64,000 nt of DNA from Rehmannia glutinosa (GCA_016081115.2 JABTTQ020000074.1:1-64000); one strand, 5' to 3'. Shown: positions 35,101 to 41,955, counted from the stretch's first letter. Notes: generated by a model not told the origin, from the sequence alone. Made by a program: numbers and translations.

Positions 35101-37239
35101 CCTTGAGGACAAGGCGCCGTTCGGTGGGAGAGTTGTTACGGATCGTTTCGCGTAGGTTTATCGAAGGAGAGAGAAGGCGAAGGAGTAGCGCTCAGGTCTG
35201 TTCTTGAAGGAGTTGCATGCGGACCTGCTATTTAATTTCAGTAGTTTTGTTTATGTTATTAAGAGATATGTTTAATTAAGTAGTCCAGTTGTTTTGGTTT
35301 AATTAGTTCAGTTGTTTTCTTTAAATTAATTGGGCTTGGTGTTGAGGCCCGTAGGGTGAGAGGTTATTTAAAGAGAGTATTAGCATTATGATAGGGCACT
35401 TTTGAAGATTATTATATTTTGCCGCTGTAAGCTGGAACAGGGCTTATTTCCCTGGTGAATTTTATTCAAGTATTCTGTTTTCTGCATATTGGAGTTAATT
35501 TTAGTTTCTTTTGTTTGCTGTTGCTATCCTGTCTTGTTTGAATATACCCTTGACTCTATCAGAATACACCTCGGCATTTTTAATTCCACGGTATCAAGAA
35601 AAATAGGATATGAGACCTGTTTCTTAAGAAATATATTCTCACTTGGCCAGAAAAGAAAAGTCATATGCTAGTTGACATATGTCAATTGAGTGTATCAAGA
35701 CAATGTCCATAAGTGGACTCTAATATTTGGGACTTTATCATCAATATTGTCAAAATTCAACTCCTCAGGTGGGCAAAAAGAAACCAGACACATTGCAGAT
35801 TACAAAGACTAATCACACAGCTCATGCTATTTCTGGTAAATCAATTACTCCCATGAACTTCACAGGAAAAAAACTTACTAAAAAGAATAGCCATTGAATA
35901 CACAGAATATCAAAAGTTGGTCAATGAAGAAGCACCTAACTGAAAATTCCATTTCAACAACTAAACAGAAAACATAATTCACTTGAGGAAAAAGAAAAAT
36001 AAGTATAGCATACCTGCCATCCTTTTTTGCCCCTGATCCCTCCCCGAATAGCGTAAGCCTCTTTAAAACCGTTTTTCACCAATAGCTCAGCCACTTTCAA
36101 AGAGTTACCATCAAAACTACCTTACACATGAAAGGAGTCGGTAGAAAAGTTAGTCTAAGTCTTTATATTGATCAATAGAAATATGTCAAAAGCAGCACCG
36201 TAACTACTAATTCAGCAATCATTTAGACAAAGAAACAAAAGAGTTCACCAGAGACTTGTCTCAAGTCTTAACAACTCAATCATATCAAAATCCATTTAAC
36301 AAGCATTCCACAATTTTTTTGTCACTTCTGGATTATGATATTTCTGAAAGTCTTCCATTTATTGTAAGTTAGATAATTTGTAGAGCCAAAATTTTGACAA
36401 CTCCAACAAATTTACTGAATAGTAGAAACTCCATTAACCTCCATTCAATTCAAGTCTACTGTAAAAAATAAAAAAAAAATACAAAACTGAAGCAACCAAA
36501 TGACAATAGCAACTTAAAAAAAAATCCCGAATTGCAAAGCTTACTTGTCTATAATAAAAAGAGTAGTATTAGTTGGCTCCCCAAAATTCTCCAAAACCCT
36601 CTTCACAAAACCATCTTCATCTCCTTCTCGAAATTCGATCTGCACCACATTCTTACTCAAGATTTTCAAATTGGGAGAACCCAAATAAGCCAAGCTCTTA
36701 CTATCCCTTATATCCAACAACTGAGAATTTGGGTCATCCTGTAGCTTTTTGAATGCATTAATGGCAGATATAAACTTATACTTCTGCAAATACTCCTCAG
36801 TTAAAGGGATCACAACAAGCCAAATAAATGCTACCGTGGCAACAAAAAAAGGGTACCGGTTGAAAAAGTTATCAATTGAAACCAAAATAGATTCCAGGTT
36901 AATTTTGTTGGACACTTCTTCATTGGGAATAGTGGTAGCTGTTTCAGTGGCAAAGCAAGAAAGTGGGAAAGAAAATCCCAGAAAAAGAACAGAAAAATGG
37001 GGTTTGAGGAATAAAATATCTTTTTCGATATCGTTGGAAAAAAAGGTGGTTCTTCTTGGGGTTTGGGTTTCATTGGTGGGAGAAGGAAGGGTTTGAAGAG
37101 AATTGAAGAAGAGAAGTTTGGGATAGCAAATGGGGATGTAATTTGGGAGAAAAAGATGTGATTTGGAGGTTAATTTGAGGGTTTTGGAAGGGTTTAGCAA
37201 TGGTGGGGGAGCTGAGAGGCAGCTGGAAAGAGACTCCAT
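15049..37239 (-). CDS. STR4A: STR4A/TROL-family rhodanese-like chloroplast protein (4 exons, about 20-kb intron)
   Basis: The spliced frame joins 37239-36545, 36116-36014, 15952-15707 and 15099-15049 (1095 nt, 364 residues). All introns have GT...AG ends and there are no internal stops. Residues 1-60 are Ser/Leu-rich, like a chloroplast transit peptide. Hydrophobic segments lie at about 75-95 and 129-146 (FFVATVAFIWLVVIPL), then comes a rhodanese fold at about 160-266 (LLDIRD, LGSPNLK, FDGNS, GFKEAYAIRGG). The usual active-site Cys position is occupied by Asp/Asn (DNFDGNS), so sulfur transfer is unlikely, as known for TROL. After a Ser/Thr-rich linker the C-terminus reads RPLSPYSN + YPDFKPPSSPTPSKPN, like the Ser/Pro motif that binds ferredoxin:NADP+ reductase in TROL and Tic62. 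Thylakoid or envelope membrane placement is inferred. STR4A is preferred over TROL because the protein is short and lacks the long PVP-rich linker. Confidence 0.85.
15460..15659. mobile_element. MITE with about 45-bp terminal inverted repeats (in intron 3 of the STR4A-like gene)
   Basis: The left end GGATAATTACAAAAACTACC and the right end (reverse complement GGATAATTACGGAAACTACC) match over about 45 bases, including TTTAGCCTAATTACAAA. The 200-bp element has no coding capacity. It sits in the 606-bp intron between exons 3 and 4. A second member of the family is at 16496-16761. No clear target duplication was found, so the superfamily is undecided. Confidence 0.75.
15707..15952 (-). CDS. STR4A: STR4A-like exon 3 (linker and first half of C-terminal FNR-binding-like motif)
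   Basis: The acceptor is TTGCAG|GATATACAAGAG (AG at 15954-15953), phase 0 after exon 2. The exon codes 82 residues, from DIQETLLPPSVHIYPKKK through a Ser/Asn/Thr-rich stretch to GQRPLSPYSN, then donor GTAAGG at 15706. The 5' neighbour exon is about 20 kb away. Continuity rests on matching phase and on the family pattern GW-x-IQE-LLPP. Confidence 0.82.
16271..16278 (-). terminator. Pol III terminator (T8) of the tRNA-Ile gene
   Basis: A run of eight T on the minus strand starts 12 bases after the tRNA 3' end, as expected for RNA polymerase III termination. Confidence 0.8.
16290..16363 (-). tRNA. tRNA-Ile (anticodon AAU)
   Basis: Read on the minus strand, GGCCTAT pairs perfectly with ATGGGCC in the acceptor stem, with discriminator A. 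The D arm carries the A box TAGCTCAGCTGGTTAGAGC and the T arm the B box GGTTCGAGACC. The anticodon loop CTAATAA gives AAT. It has no intron and no encoded CCA, as usual for plant nuclear tRNA genes. It lies in the large intron of, and on the same strand as, the STR4A-like gene. Intact stems suggest it is functional. Confidence 0.95.
16496..16761. mobile_element. Second MITE of the GGATAATTAC family, with a C-run inside
   Basis: Ends GGATAATTACAAAGG... and ...CTGTAATTATCC are inverted copies, with inner matches around GGGCTAATTACAAAA / TTTCTGTAATTAGCCC. It shares its termini with the element at 15460-15659 but has a different centre, including a homopolymer of C (16621-16632). Confidence 0.7.
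16943..17006. repeat. (GA)n microsatellite
   Basis: About 32 GA units with one interruption lie just upstream of the coiled-coil pseudogene. Similar GA/CT tracts occur in the STR4A-like 5' UTR (37261-37284) and in its damaged copy (62550-62602). Confidence 0.95.
17028..17475 (+). pseudogene. Intron-less gene fragment with Ser/Lys-rich start and coiled coil
   Basis: A gene-like frame reads ELVQRLKGSRKLLQPKDP, then KENVPP and a Ser/Pro/Lys-rich segment to a TGA at about 17263. It resumes as LVEEMSVIRKKLKRLRIDMD (about 17266-17325), breaks by frameshift near 17345, and returns twice, ending LQEQLEIQVNRLYRLKEIK before a stop near 17473. The Leu/Lys/Arg heptads are typical of coiled coil. I do not recognise the parent with confidence; coiled-coil N-termini of plant HMG-box proteins look similar. 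The stop, frameshifts and lack of introns suggest a processed or captured copy. Confidence 0.6.
17476..18109. other. Intronic stretch without recognisable gene
   Basis: AT-rich sequence with a short C homopolymer (about 17695-17705). The small open frame at 17850-18032 has no recognisable composition or motif. Nothing else was seen. Confidence 0.4.
18110..20095 (+). repeat. Tandem duplication that includes a degraded Reina LTR
   Basis: Copy 1 (about 18110-18965) and copy 2 (about 19010-20095) share GTGGTTTAATTGATAAA, TATTGATATCTTTGATTCAG, CTTATTAGAAAAAACAGCAA and CCAGTCTGCAGCCATGCAAA, in that order. They then share the LTR sequence GCGGACCTGCTATTTAATTT...TTGACTCTATCAAAT. In copy 2 that LTR is the intact 5' LTR of the Reina element. 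In copy 1 it is shortened by many small deletions and lacks its first 90 or so bases. The flanking host sequence was duplicated together with the LTR, so this happened after insertion, or it is an assembly artefact. Confidence 0.75.
19656..20082 (+). repeat. 5' LTR of the Reina-like element
   Basis: TGTTACGG...CTCTATCA, 427 bp. A TATA box TATATAAA is at 19886-19893. The 3' LTR at 35134-35561 differs by scattered substitutions and small indels; its TATA box reads TATTTAAA. The sequence just after the LTR, AATTGGTCCGACCTG, is in primer-binding-site position, but I could not assign its tRNA. Confidence 0.92.
20107..20352 (+). pseudogene. Reina-like gag, N-terminal part (split by the Tekay-like insertion)
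   Basis: The frame opens ATG CCC GTA ACA... (about 20117; MPVTRMESRVDMIEKGVEDL), with a frameshift near 20185. It continues through a Ser/Thr/Pro-rich hinge (PTPNPTPPPTAPSGIV) to the insertion point at 20352. The same protein resumes at 30275 as AAARKLEIPSFHGDDP, so the frame spans the insertion. Confidence 0.75.
20353..22584 (+). repeat. 5' LTR of the Tekay-like element
   Basis: 2232 bp. It contains a poly(A) run (21390-21412), a GA-rich tract and a 34-bp tandem array (22050-22184). The same features recur in the 3' LTR. No protein frame inside is credible. Confidence 0.92.
22050..22184 (+). repeat. 34-bp tandem repeats (4 copies) in the Tekay-like 5' LTR
   Basis: Units begin GAGACTATTTGTACTTAA at 22050, 22084, 22118 and 22152. 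The matching array in the 3' LTR starts at 29734. Regular arrays in the U3/U5 of LTRs often act as enhancers; that role here is inference. Confidence 0.85.
22589..22599 (+). promoter_or_regulatory. Primer-binding site of the Tekay-like element
   Basis: TGGTATCGAGC, four bases after the LTR end. It resembles TGGTATCAGAGC, complementary to the 3' end of plant initiator tRNA-Met, with one base lost. Confidence 0.75.
22930..23358 (+). pseudogene. Small Cys-rich frame upstream of gag in the Tekay-like element
   Basis: The frame at 22796-23230 includes MDGTHETARKCVICPAVLKR and HILAMGRMWAVVKRDGVSDY, followed by a MPPEWEPRVRALFL segment. Near 23190 the likely continuation shifts frame (LHLQCGCSHHLAFPTSLCPL, CMGCGQAYN). 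It then shifts again to an acidic tail (EEDRMEEDPEKEEPWDENSS) ending at TGA 23358. The original protein would have been about 140 residues with two CxxC-type clusters, possibly zinc-binding. It lies between the primer-binding site and gag. I do not recognise the family; function is unknown. It now carries at least two frameshifts. Confidence 0.6.
23611..24595 (+). pseudogene. Tekay-like gag with two zinc knuckles, broken
   Basis: The frame starts around ATGATTCGAGG (23614) and has an Asn/Thr-rich N-terminus. A retrotransposon gag core reads LTWEGFKEIVMEKACPQ (about 24028-24080), then LKQEGMS-V-EHERKFNQM in the next frame (about 24112-24165). Near 24450-24560 lie CVKCGKNHNGECLVG and CYWCKMPGHSSWDC, i.e. 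two zinc knuckles, the second of perfect CX2CX4HX4C spacing. Frameshifts and stops disrupt it. Confidence 0.8.
24596..28040 (+). pseudogene. Tekay-like pol: protease, RT, RNase H, integrase, chromodomain
   Basis: Protease remnants lie at 24640-24960. RT is open at 25126-25674 (CIDYRELNRLTVKNKYPLPR; MPFGLSNAP). A TAA at 25672 sits just before the FIDDILVYS catalytic box (about 25690-25716), and RT goes on to about 25900. RNase H and integrase share the long frame 26026-27696: YSDASKQGLG, a TDHKSLKYLF strand, the HHCC zinc finger ending CLVCQQVKAEH, then DFVVGLP, VSDRDPRF and YHPQTDGQSERT carrying the catalytic acidic residues. A frameshift near 27660 separates the C-terminal chromodomain (about 27880-28037; VQWSRHGKNEATWE...EEEI). 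RNase H to integrase is still 556 codons open, suggesting fairly recent insertion. Confidence 0.93.
28083..30274 (+). repeat. 3' LTR of the Tekay-like element
   Basis: 2192 bp, TGTAATAC...GTTACA. Compared with the 5' LTR it has scattered substitutions, small indels and a longer poly(A) run (29085-29121). Its 34-bp array starts at 29734 and has four units. Confidence 0.92.
30275..31090 (+). pseudogene. Reina-like gag, C-terminal part with zinc knuckle
   Basis: Continues the frame broken at 20352: KLEIPSFHGDDPVSWLSRAE, typical of a plant Ty3/gypsy gag core. A stop lies near 30465, then the frame is open at 30494-31300: EYVDMFISRA, LFLNGLRNDI and a Ser/Pro/Thr-rich hinge. The zinc knuckle CFKCREPYHPLHNC (about 31041-31082) has perfect CX2CX4HX4C spacing. 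Confidence 0.88.
31220..33090 (+). pseudogene. Reina-like protease, RT and RNase H, broken
   Basis: The protease active site reads VMIDSGASHCFIS (about 31291-31330). RT is open at 31527-32237 (CVDYRELNKRTIADKYPIPV; DLRLGYHQIRI), with the catalytic VFFDDILIYS in another frame near 32307-32337 and VSHDSVRMDPAKI near 32470. RNase H follows (ECDALVRGLG near 32758; AFFSKSLSAKN near 32818). There are frameshifts at about 32235, 32560, 32900 and 33010. Confidence 0.9.
33091..35106 (+). pseudogene. Reina-like integrase and chromodomain, split by a hAT MITE
   Basis: The zinc-finger end CLVCQRNKYDTRSPAGLL lies near 33437. The core has DVSMDFITGLPRS and SIVSDRDPVFVSSFW, and the part 'YHPETDGQTE' right after the MITE (34338-34367). 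The frame across the site reads MSSA|YHPETDGQ once the MITE and one 8-bp repeat are taken out. The C-terminal half is open to 35106: VHPVFHVSQLKAV and a chromodomain-like VLVKWRDRGEEEATWLDESD. A stop lies near 33651. Confidence 0.9.
33792..34329. mobile_element. hAT-type MITE inserted in Reina integrase, TSD AGCTCGGC
   Basis: 538 bp with inverted ends TAGGGCTGCAAATGAACC and (reverse complement of the right end) TAGGGCTGCAATCGAACC. The 8-bp target duplication AGCTCGGC (33784-33791 and 34330-34337) is perfect. Both ends are crowded with short AGCTCG/GGCTCG words in either orientation (subterminal repeats), and the middle is AT-rich. It has no coding capacity. TSD length and the TAGGG terminus place it in the hAT superfamily. 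Confidence 0.95.
35134..35561 (+). repeat. 3' LTR of the Reina-like element
   Basis: 428 bp, TGTTACGG...CTCTATCA, preceded by the purine-rich tract GGTGGGAGAG (35124-35133). It is followed by GAATA, the second copy of the target duplication. Confidence 0.92.
35567..36013. other. Original intron 2 sequence next to exon 2
   Basis: AT-rich sequence with no repeats or frames of note, ending (minus strand) at the exon 2 donor. It continues the intron interrupted by the Reina-like insertion. Confidence 0.5.
36014..36116 (-). CDS. STR4A: STR4A-like exon 2 (second half of rhodanese domain)
   Basis: The acceptor is GGTAG| (AG at 36118-36117), and the first base completes the split codon (Asn). The exon then codes 34 residues that start FDGNSLKVAELLVKNGF and end GKKGWQ. 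The donor is CAG|GTATGC at 36013. A family-conserved DGNS...GF(K)xAYAI pattern makes this exon secure although it is too short to show up as a long frame. Confidence 0.9.
36545..37239 (-). CDS. STR4A: STR4A-like exon 1 (transit peptide, membrane segment, first half of rhodanese domain)
   Basis: The ATG is the first in frame after a CT-repeat 5' UTR and opens MESLSSCLSAPPPLL. The exon codes 231 residues plus two bases and ends ...TTLFIIDAA|GTAAGC (donor at 36544-36543). The membrane segment and the LLDIRD rhodanese strand are both here. A damaged second copy of this exon's 5' part lies at 62216-62524, which supports the start codon because homology runs through it and into the UTR. Confidence 0.88.
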
Positions 37240-37500
37240 GAAAGAGCAGAGTGAGAGGGTGAGAGAGAGAGAGAGAGAGAGAGATTTGCCTTTAATCTTA
37301 ATTTCAGAAAATAGGTGATAAGATGCGCCACTTGCAACGGCCGTAATTGGTTTTACCTTTTTGGACTTTTCTACATTTTTTCTTATATTTTATTTTATTT
37401 TATTTTATTTTCCCTTCAAATCCCACCTTAGCAATTATTACAAGCCGTTGCAGCGGCATTTCTTCTGTTTTTTATTCACGTAAATTTAGAGGTTATAATC
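37240..37500 (-). promoter_or_regulatory. 5' UTR and proximal promoter of the STR4A-like gene
   Basis: On the minus strand a (CT)n tract (37261-37284) lies about 20-45 bases before the ATG. CT-rich leaders and Y-patches are common in plant core promoters. No good TATA box was seen. A GATAAG word (37317-37322), the I-box core known from light-regulated genes, is present; relevance is inference. This segment up to about 37355 is duplicated with exon 1 at 62525-62700. Confidence 0.5.
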
Positions 37501-38097
37501 ATCATGCAAAAATCACGATATGCAGAAGGAAACCAACTCTAAAAAAAAAATCGATTTCAATCCTTTTATTGCCGGAATTTAGAAAATTTCATGGAAAAAA
37601 AAATCATATGTCCACATTTCTAGCCAAGACCCTATGATGTTCAAACCAATTTCATTTATTTGGGCATTCTGCAATTGATTTGGCATGTTGATTAGACAAA
37701 AACCTAAAATGAAAAACAGATTTGGAAAATGTCAACGCAAGTGAAATTTGTTTGTACATCAACGAATGTGGTCGGAAATATGGATAGATGAACTTTTTTG
37801 GCAAACTTACAATTTTCGGCGACCAAAAGATTAAAATCGAGATTCTTTTTTGAAAGTTACAAGATTTTTCTTCTGCAAATCATGATTTTTGGAGGACTAT
37901 TAGTCTATTATTGCCAAACACCCTATGGTTACCAATCATGATCTCCTATTCCATTTTATGTTTCATCTTATACTACTATGAATTGCGTAAATGTCACGTG
38001 TACAAAAATGACATAATCTTGTATACACGGGACATGTATTGTTAATATTAAAATAGATGATGAAATAGTAAATGCAATAGAGGATCTCAATTATTTG
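37501..38097. other. Upstream region of the STR4A-like gene, no gene seen
   Basis: AT-rich, homopolymer A/T runs. The open frame at 37347-37637 is low-complexity and has no support. It ends at the target duplication of the next hAT element. Confidence 0.4.
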
Positions 38098-38105
38098 GTT
38101 ACAAG

Positions 38106-39792
38106 TAGATGTGTTCAACGGTTTTGAACCGCCGGTTGCGGTTACCCCAAAAGTTGGAACCGAAACCTAATCGTCTTAAAGACGGTTTTGTTAAGGTTCG
38201 ATTCGAACCGCCTGCCCAGTTCGATTTGCCCAGATTCGGTTTTTCGGTTTTTTTTTTTTTTTTTTTGAATTTTTAATTTTGAATAAATTAACACAATTGA
38301 TGAAGGAAACAAAATTGAGTAAGAAAAATTGACTTTATTACTTTAAAAGTAAAATTATGACTTACAATTTACAACTTTATTAAAAACAATTTAAGTTACA
38401 AGCTACAAATGAAAAATTCTAAGATATTACAATTCCAAAGTACAATTTAAAAATAAAATTACAAGTTACTACAATTTTGTATAAAATTTAAATTACAAAG
38501 TACAAACCACAAAGAAGAAAAAGAGAAAAAAAATGGGTTTGAGTTTTATATTAATATTCTAAGTTAAAAATTTTAAATTTAACTTTGAATATAAAAATAA
38601 AATTGCCTACATATCCTCATAGAGGAATCAAAACCTTTCGTAGTACTCTTACCTTCTACTTACCTTAGGAAGGTGGCAACGTGATTCTTCAATCATTTTG
38701 TGAATCATTACTTGACCCGGTATCAATAATGTCGTTTTCTTCGGATTCATCAAAATTGGTGATCAAGTATCTCAGCTTTTGTCCAATCGTGGAGTAGTGC
38801 TTGAGCCTCTAGATTTTCTACTGTTAATCTAGATCGTCTACCATCCAGTATCTCCCTCACTGAATGCTTTGCTCTACGAAAACGGTTGAGGCAGGAACGA
38901 CTAATATTTCTTCGCAATTAATGTTACAATAGAAAAAGATGAAGACCTCAATGACCACCATTTTAACAGATCGAACTTTGACTTCCCTACTACAAATTTA
39001 GTATAATCAAGAGTAGATGTTAAATATGTATCAAGTTCAATATAAGGGATTATGCCTCCTCTCGAATGTTTTGGTATCCTCGCGTCATAAAACTGCTCCA
39101 ATGGTGCAAATATCGCCGCCTCATTAAAAGTACCAATATCACTAGTATTTTCAACATCATCACAAGGTGTATAAGTAGTAGAGGAGCTTCTAAAACTATC
39201 GCCATATTTTATTGAGTATTCTCTAAAAACATGTGGTGGTGGTTGGTTGAGCTTCACCAAAACTAGCAAAACATGCCTCGATTTTATCTTCGCTCAAATC
39301 GAAAGATTCTTCAAACCGTGGTAGTGATTGTTGCTTGGGGTATTTATAGGAAAAATTTGTGGAAAAAAATGCAAAACCGCCGGTTTAATCAAAAACCGGC
39401 AGTTTCGGTTAAACCGGCGATTTTGCTCAATGGTCAAACAATCTTGACTGTTGATTTTTTTCAAAATTTGAATTTCCTCAAAAGAAAAAATTCAAAAACC
39501 GCCGGTTTTGTTAAAATCGGCTGCCAACAGTCACATTTGTGACCGTTGGAAATTTGAAACCGGCAGCGGAAATTTGAAATTCAATTTAAATATTATATAA
39601 ATAAAATTAAAAAAATAATAAAGAGCAAACCGCCGGTTTTCAACTCGAAAAAAATAAAACTATAACCTAACTTTATAATTTTGGTTTTTGGTTACGGCTC
39701 GAACCAAAACTGTGGTCAACGATTTTTCAAATCGTTGACCCGGTTCAAAATTGGCCCAATTCCGGTTCGAACTGAACCGTTGAACATGTGTA
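38106..39792 (-). mobile_element. hAT transposon, internally deleted
   Basis: Ends TAGATGTGTTCAACGG and (reverse complement of the right end) TACACATGTTCAACGG are inverted repeats. Flanks GTTACAAG (38098-38105) and GTTACAAC (39793-39800) form an 8-bp target duplication with one mismatch. Subterminal copies of ACCGCCGGTT-type words lie near both ends. The transposase remnant on the minus strand sets the orientation. At 1687 bp it lacks most of the transposase, so it is a non-autonomous derivative. Confidence 0.9.
38690..39269 (-). pseudogene. hAT transposase C-terminus (dimerisation domain), broken
   Basis: The frame 39269-38901 ends in ELDTYLTST...FDLLKWWSLRSSSFSI, the usual start of the hAT C-terminal dimerisation region (E-L-x-x-Y ... 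FD-LxWW). After a stop the protein goes on in other frames: an LVVPASTVFVEQS segment (about 38898-38860) and LEAQALLHDWTKAE (about 38808-38767). Together these match the RICESLEEPER/DAYSLEEPER type of plant hAT transposase. The zinc finger and catalytic part are missing. Confidence 0.85.
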
Positions 39793-39839
39793 GTTACAAC
39801 TTACAAGACTTAAAATGCAATTAATTAACCTTTATTACA

Positions 39840-40795
39840 TTGTTTTATTTGGTGTTCCAATTCACCATTTACATGTACAAGATGATTTATTACAAGATGA
39901 TTTACAGGGTATGGGACGTAGAATTGCTGGAAGAATTTTTCTGCCAAAAAGATGTGGAGAGAATTGTTGGTATTCCTTTAACTGAGGTGGTGGAAGAAGA
40001 TTCGAAGGTGTGGCATTTAGATAAAAAAAAAAGAGTGGATATAGAGTTGCTTGTGATTTGGCCTCATCTGATCGAAGAGTAGGAAATGAATATTGCAAAA
40101 AGTTGTGGGATAATACGGTTCCACCAAAGGTCAAACATTTTATGTGGAGGGTGATGAGAGATTGTCTTCCTACTAGATGTAAATTGGAAATGAAGAGGAT
40201 TGAAGTGGAAAACTGATGTGTTATCTGTCATAAAGAGTTGGAAACGAGCTGGCATATCTTTCATGTGACTTTGCTGTCAACTGCTGGGAAAATGCATCCT
40301 TGAAGGATGTGGTGGAGGTCTGTATGGAGGATGCTAAATCCATCTCTAATTTTGTTCGAAATCTAATTATGCTGCCTAATGAAGATCAGGTGAATAAGGT
40401 GTGTGTGATAATGTGGAGTATTTGAAGACAAAGAAACAATGAGCTTTGGGATAAATCTCATAACACAGCATCTAGTACAGTTCGTGCTGCTGTTAGTTTC
40501 CTTCTTGAATGGATGGTTGTGAAGTATGGGAATACTAATGCGGTACAGGGGGATCAAAGGGTGAGAGAGGTTACCTGTTGGCAGAAACCGATTAAACCTT
40601 TTTTAAAATATAATGTTGATGCTTCTTATTGTTCTAAGTCGAAAAAAAATAGGATAGGAATGGTCATTCGTGATGATACGGGTGTATTTTTGGTTGTTCG
40701 ATGCATCTCTTTTCAGGGGGATTACCAGGTGAAGGAGGCGGAAGCAAGTCGGTCTGACATTATGATGGATTTAATATATTATGCGCACTTAAACT
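39840..40795 (+). pseudogene. LINE (non-LTR) remnant: zinc-binding RT tail and RNase H
   Basis: A segment WDVELLEEFFCQKDVERIVG (about 39909-39968) leads to a KVWHLDKKKR stretch. Then come PPKVKHFMWRVMRDCLPTRC (about 40119-40178) and CVICHKELETSWHIFHV (about 40218-40268). These are the zf-RVT region typical of plant L1-like LINEs. An RNase H fold follows (KYNVDASYCSKSKKNRIGMV, about 40606-40665; QVKEAEASR). It is heavily interrupted by stops and has no 5' part and no poly(A) tail; it ends against a copia polypurine tract. Confidence 0.85.
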
Positions 40796-40827
40796 TGATA
40801 TTAAATCTCCAAGTCATAATATGGGCC

Positions 40828-40894
40828 AAGTGGGAGATTTGTTGGAATGAATTCCATTAAATGACCCATATTAATTAAAGTGTAGGATTTAATA
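40828..40894 (+). mobile_element. Copia polypurine tract and start of an LTR
   Basis: AAGTGGGAGATT (40828-40839) followed by TGTTGGAATGAATTCCATTA has the form of a copia 3' end (compare CAAGTGGGAGATTGTTGG at 56315-56332). The LTR would continue at 59326 beyond the solo LTR inserted into it. The parent element is otherwise missing on the left. Confidence 0.6.
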
Positions 40895-41766
40895 TTAAAT
40901 GTGAAGCCCTCGATTTTTTTACTCGAGCGTGTATTTATTTCACTTATCGTCTATGTACTATTTTGACTATTTTACCGCGTCACTTTGACGGGTAAATATT
41001 AATAATAAATATATTTTGCATTTAATTTTATTTTTATTTATTACTTGTGATCATAATCATTTATTAATTTTATTTCACATTAATGATCACTTGATTGATC
41101 ATTATTATTATTTGTGTATTTATTAGTCACCTTAGAATTTTAAGAGACTATTTATTTTAGAGACTTATACCTTATAGAATTAATAATTTGATTTAGAATA
41201 AGTGATCATGAGACTTATAAGTGATCAAGGAAATCACTAATTATTTTGGAGATTGATATTATTCATCTATTATCATCAAATTTGGGACAAAAATAATATG
41301 GAAATACCCTAAATACCCCTATAGTGGACGACCAACATGGAATTTTTGGTTTAGAAATATCTTCCAACTCTTGTACACATACACCATATGTTATTCATCT
41401 TATGTATAATTACACCATTAATTCAAACATTATACACATCATCTTATACTACAATTTTATATCATTAAATCTCCCAACATTCCCCACTATCTCCAACATT
41501 CCTCTCTTTCCTCTCAAATTCCATTCAAACTCATTCCTTGCCTATATTTTGACTAGTCTAATTGTCTCCATGCAAGAGACAAATTGGAAGACATAGAATT
41601 TGATCAAAAAAATCTCCCCCTCCTCTTCTATGTTGGACGGCCATAAGGCCAATTTTTACAAAACAAAAAATTCAAAAATCTCATCCCACACATTATTCAT
41701 TCAAGCAAGATCCTCTCCCTTCTCTCTAAACATTCTCCTCTTTCTCTCTACAAATTTCTTTCACAT

Positions 41767-41955
41767 CTTCAAACATTCTTCATATCTTCAAACACACATT
41801 CTTCATATCTTCAAACACACCTCCTTCATATCTTCAAACACTCCTTCATATCTTCAAACACTTCTTCATATCTTCAAACACACTTTCTTCATATCTTTAA
41901 GAATACTTTCTTCATATCTTCAAACACTTTCTTCTCTCTTCAAACACTTAACAAA
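41767..41955 (+). repeat. 20-23-bp tandem array in the solo LTR
   Basis: About eight copies of CTTCATATCTTCAAACAC with variable spacers. A long open frame here (41600-41986) is a by-product of the repeat and not a gene. Confidence 0.9.

Larger units (their letters stand above)
19656..35561 (+). mobile_element. Reina-like chromovirus (Ty3/gypsy), TSD GAATA, interrupted twice
   Basis: This element is full-length and bounded by LTRs of 427 and 428 bp and by the 5-bp duplication GAATA (19651-19655 and 35562-35566). Order inside: gag, protease, RT, RNase H, integrase and a C-terminal chromodomain-like segment, which is the Ty3/gypsy order. Short LTRs plus the chromodomain point to the Reina clade. 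Without its insertions (a Tekay-like element in gag and a hAT MITE in integrase) it would be about 5.4 kb. Frameshifts and stops in every domain show it is dead. It lies in sense (+) orientation, opposite to the host gene. Confidence 0.93.
15953..36013 (-). other. STR4A: Intron 2 of the STR4A-like gene, about 20 kb
   Basis: The intron runs from donor GTATGC (36013) to acceptor TTGCAG (15953), 20,061 bases. It contains a tRNA gene, a MITE, a pseudogene, a local duplication and a three-layer retrotransposon/hAT nest, which together make up most of its length. Outside these only about 450 bases at the exon 2 side (35562-36013) and some sequence at the exon 3 side look like original intron. Confidence 0.75.

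Noticed and set aside
38230..38265. T-run as a poly(A) tail of a LINE or SINE
   Set aside because: It lies inside the hAT element bounded by its own TIR and TSD, with no retroposon body next to it.
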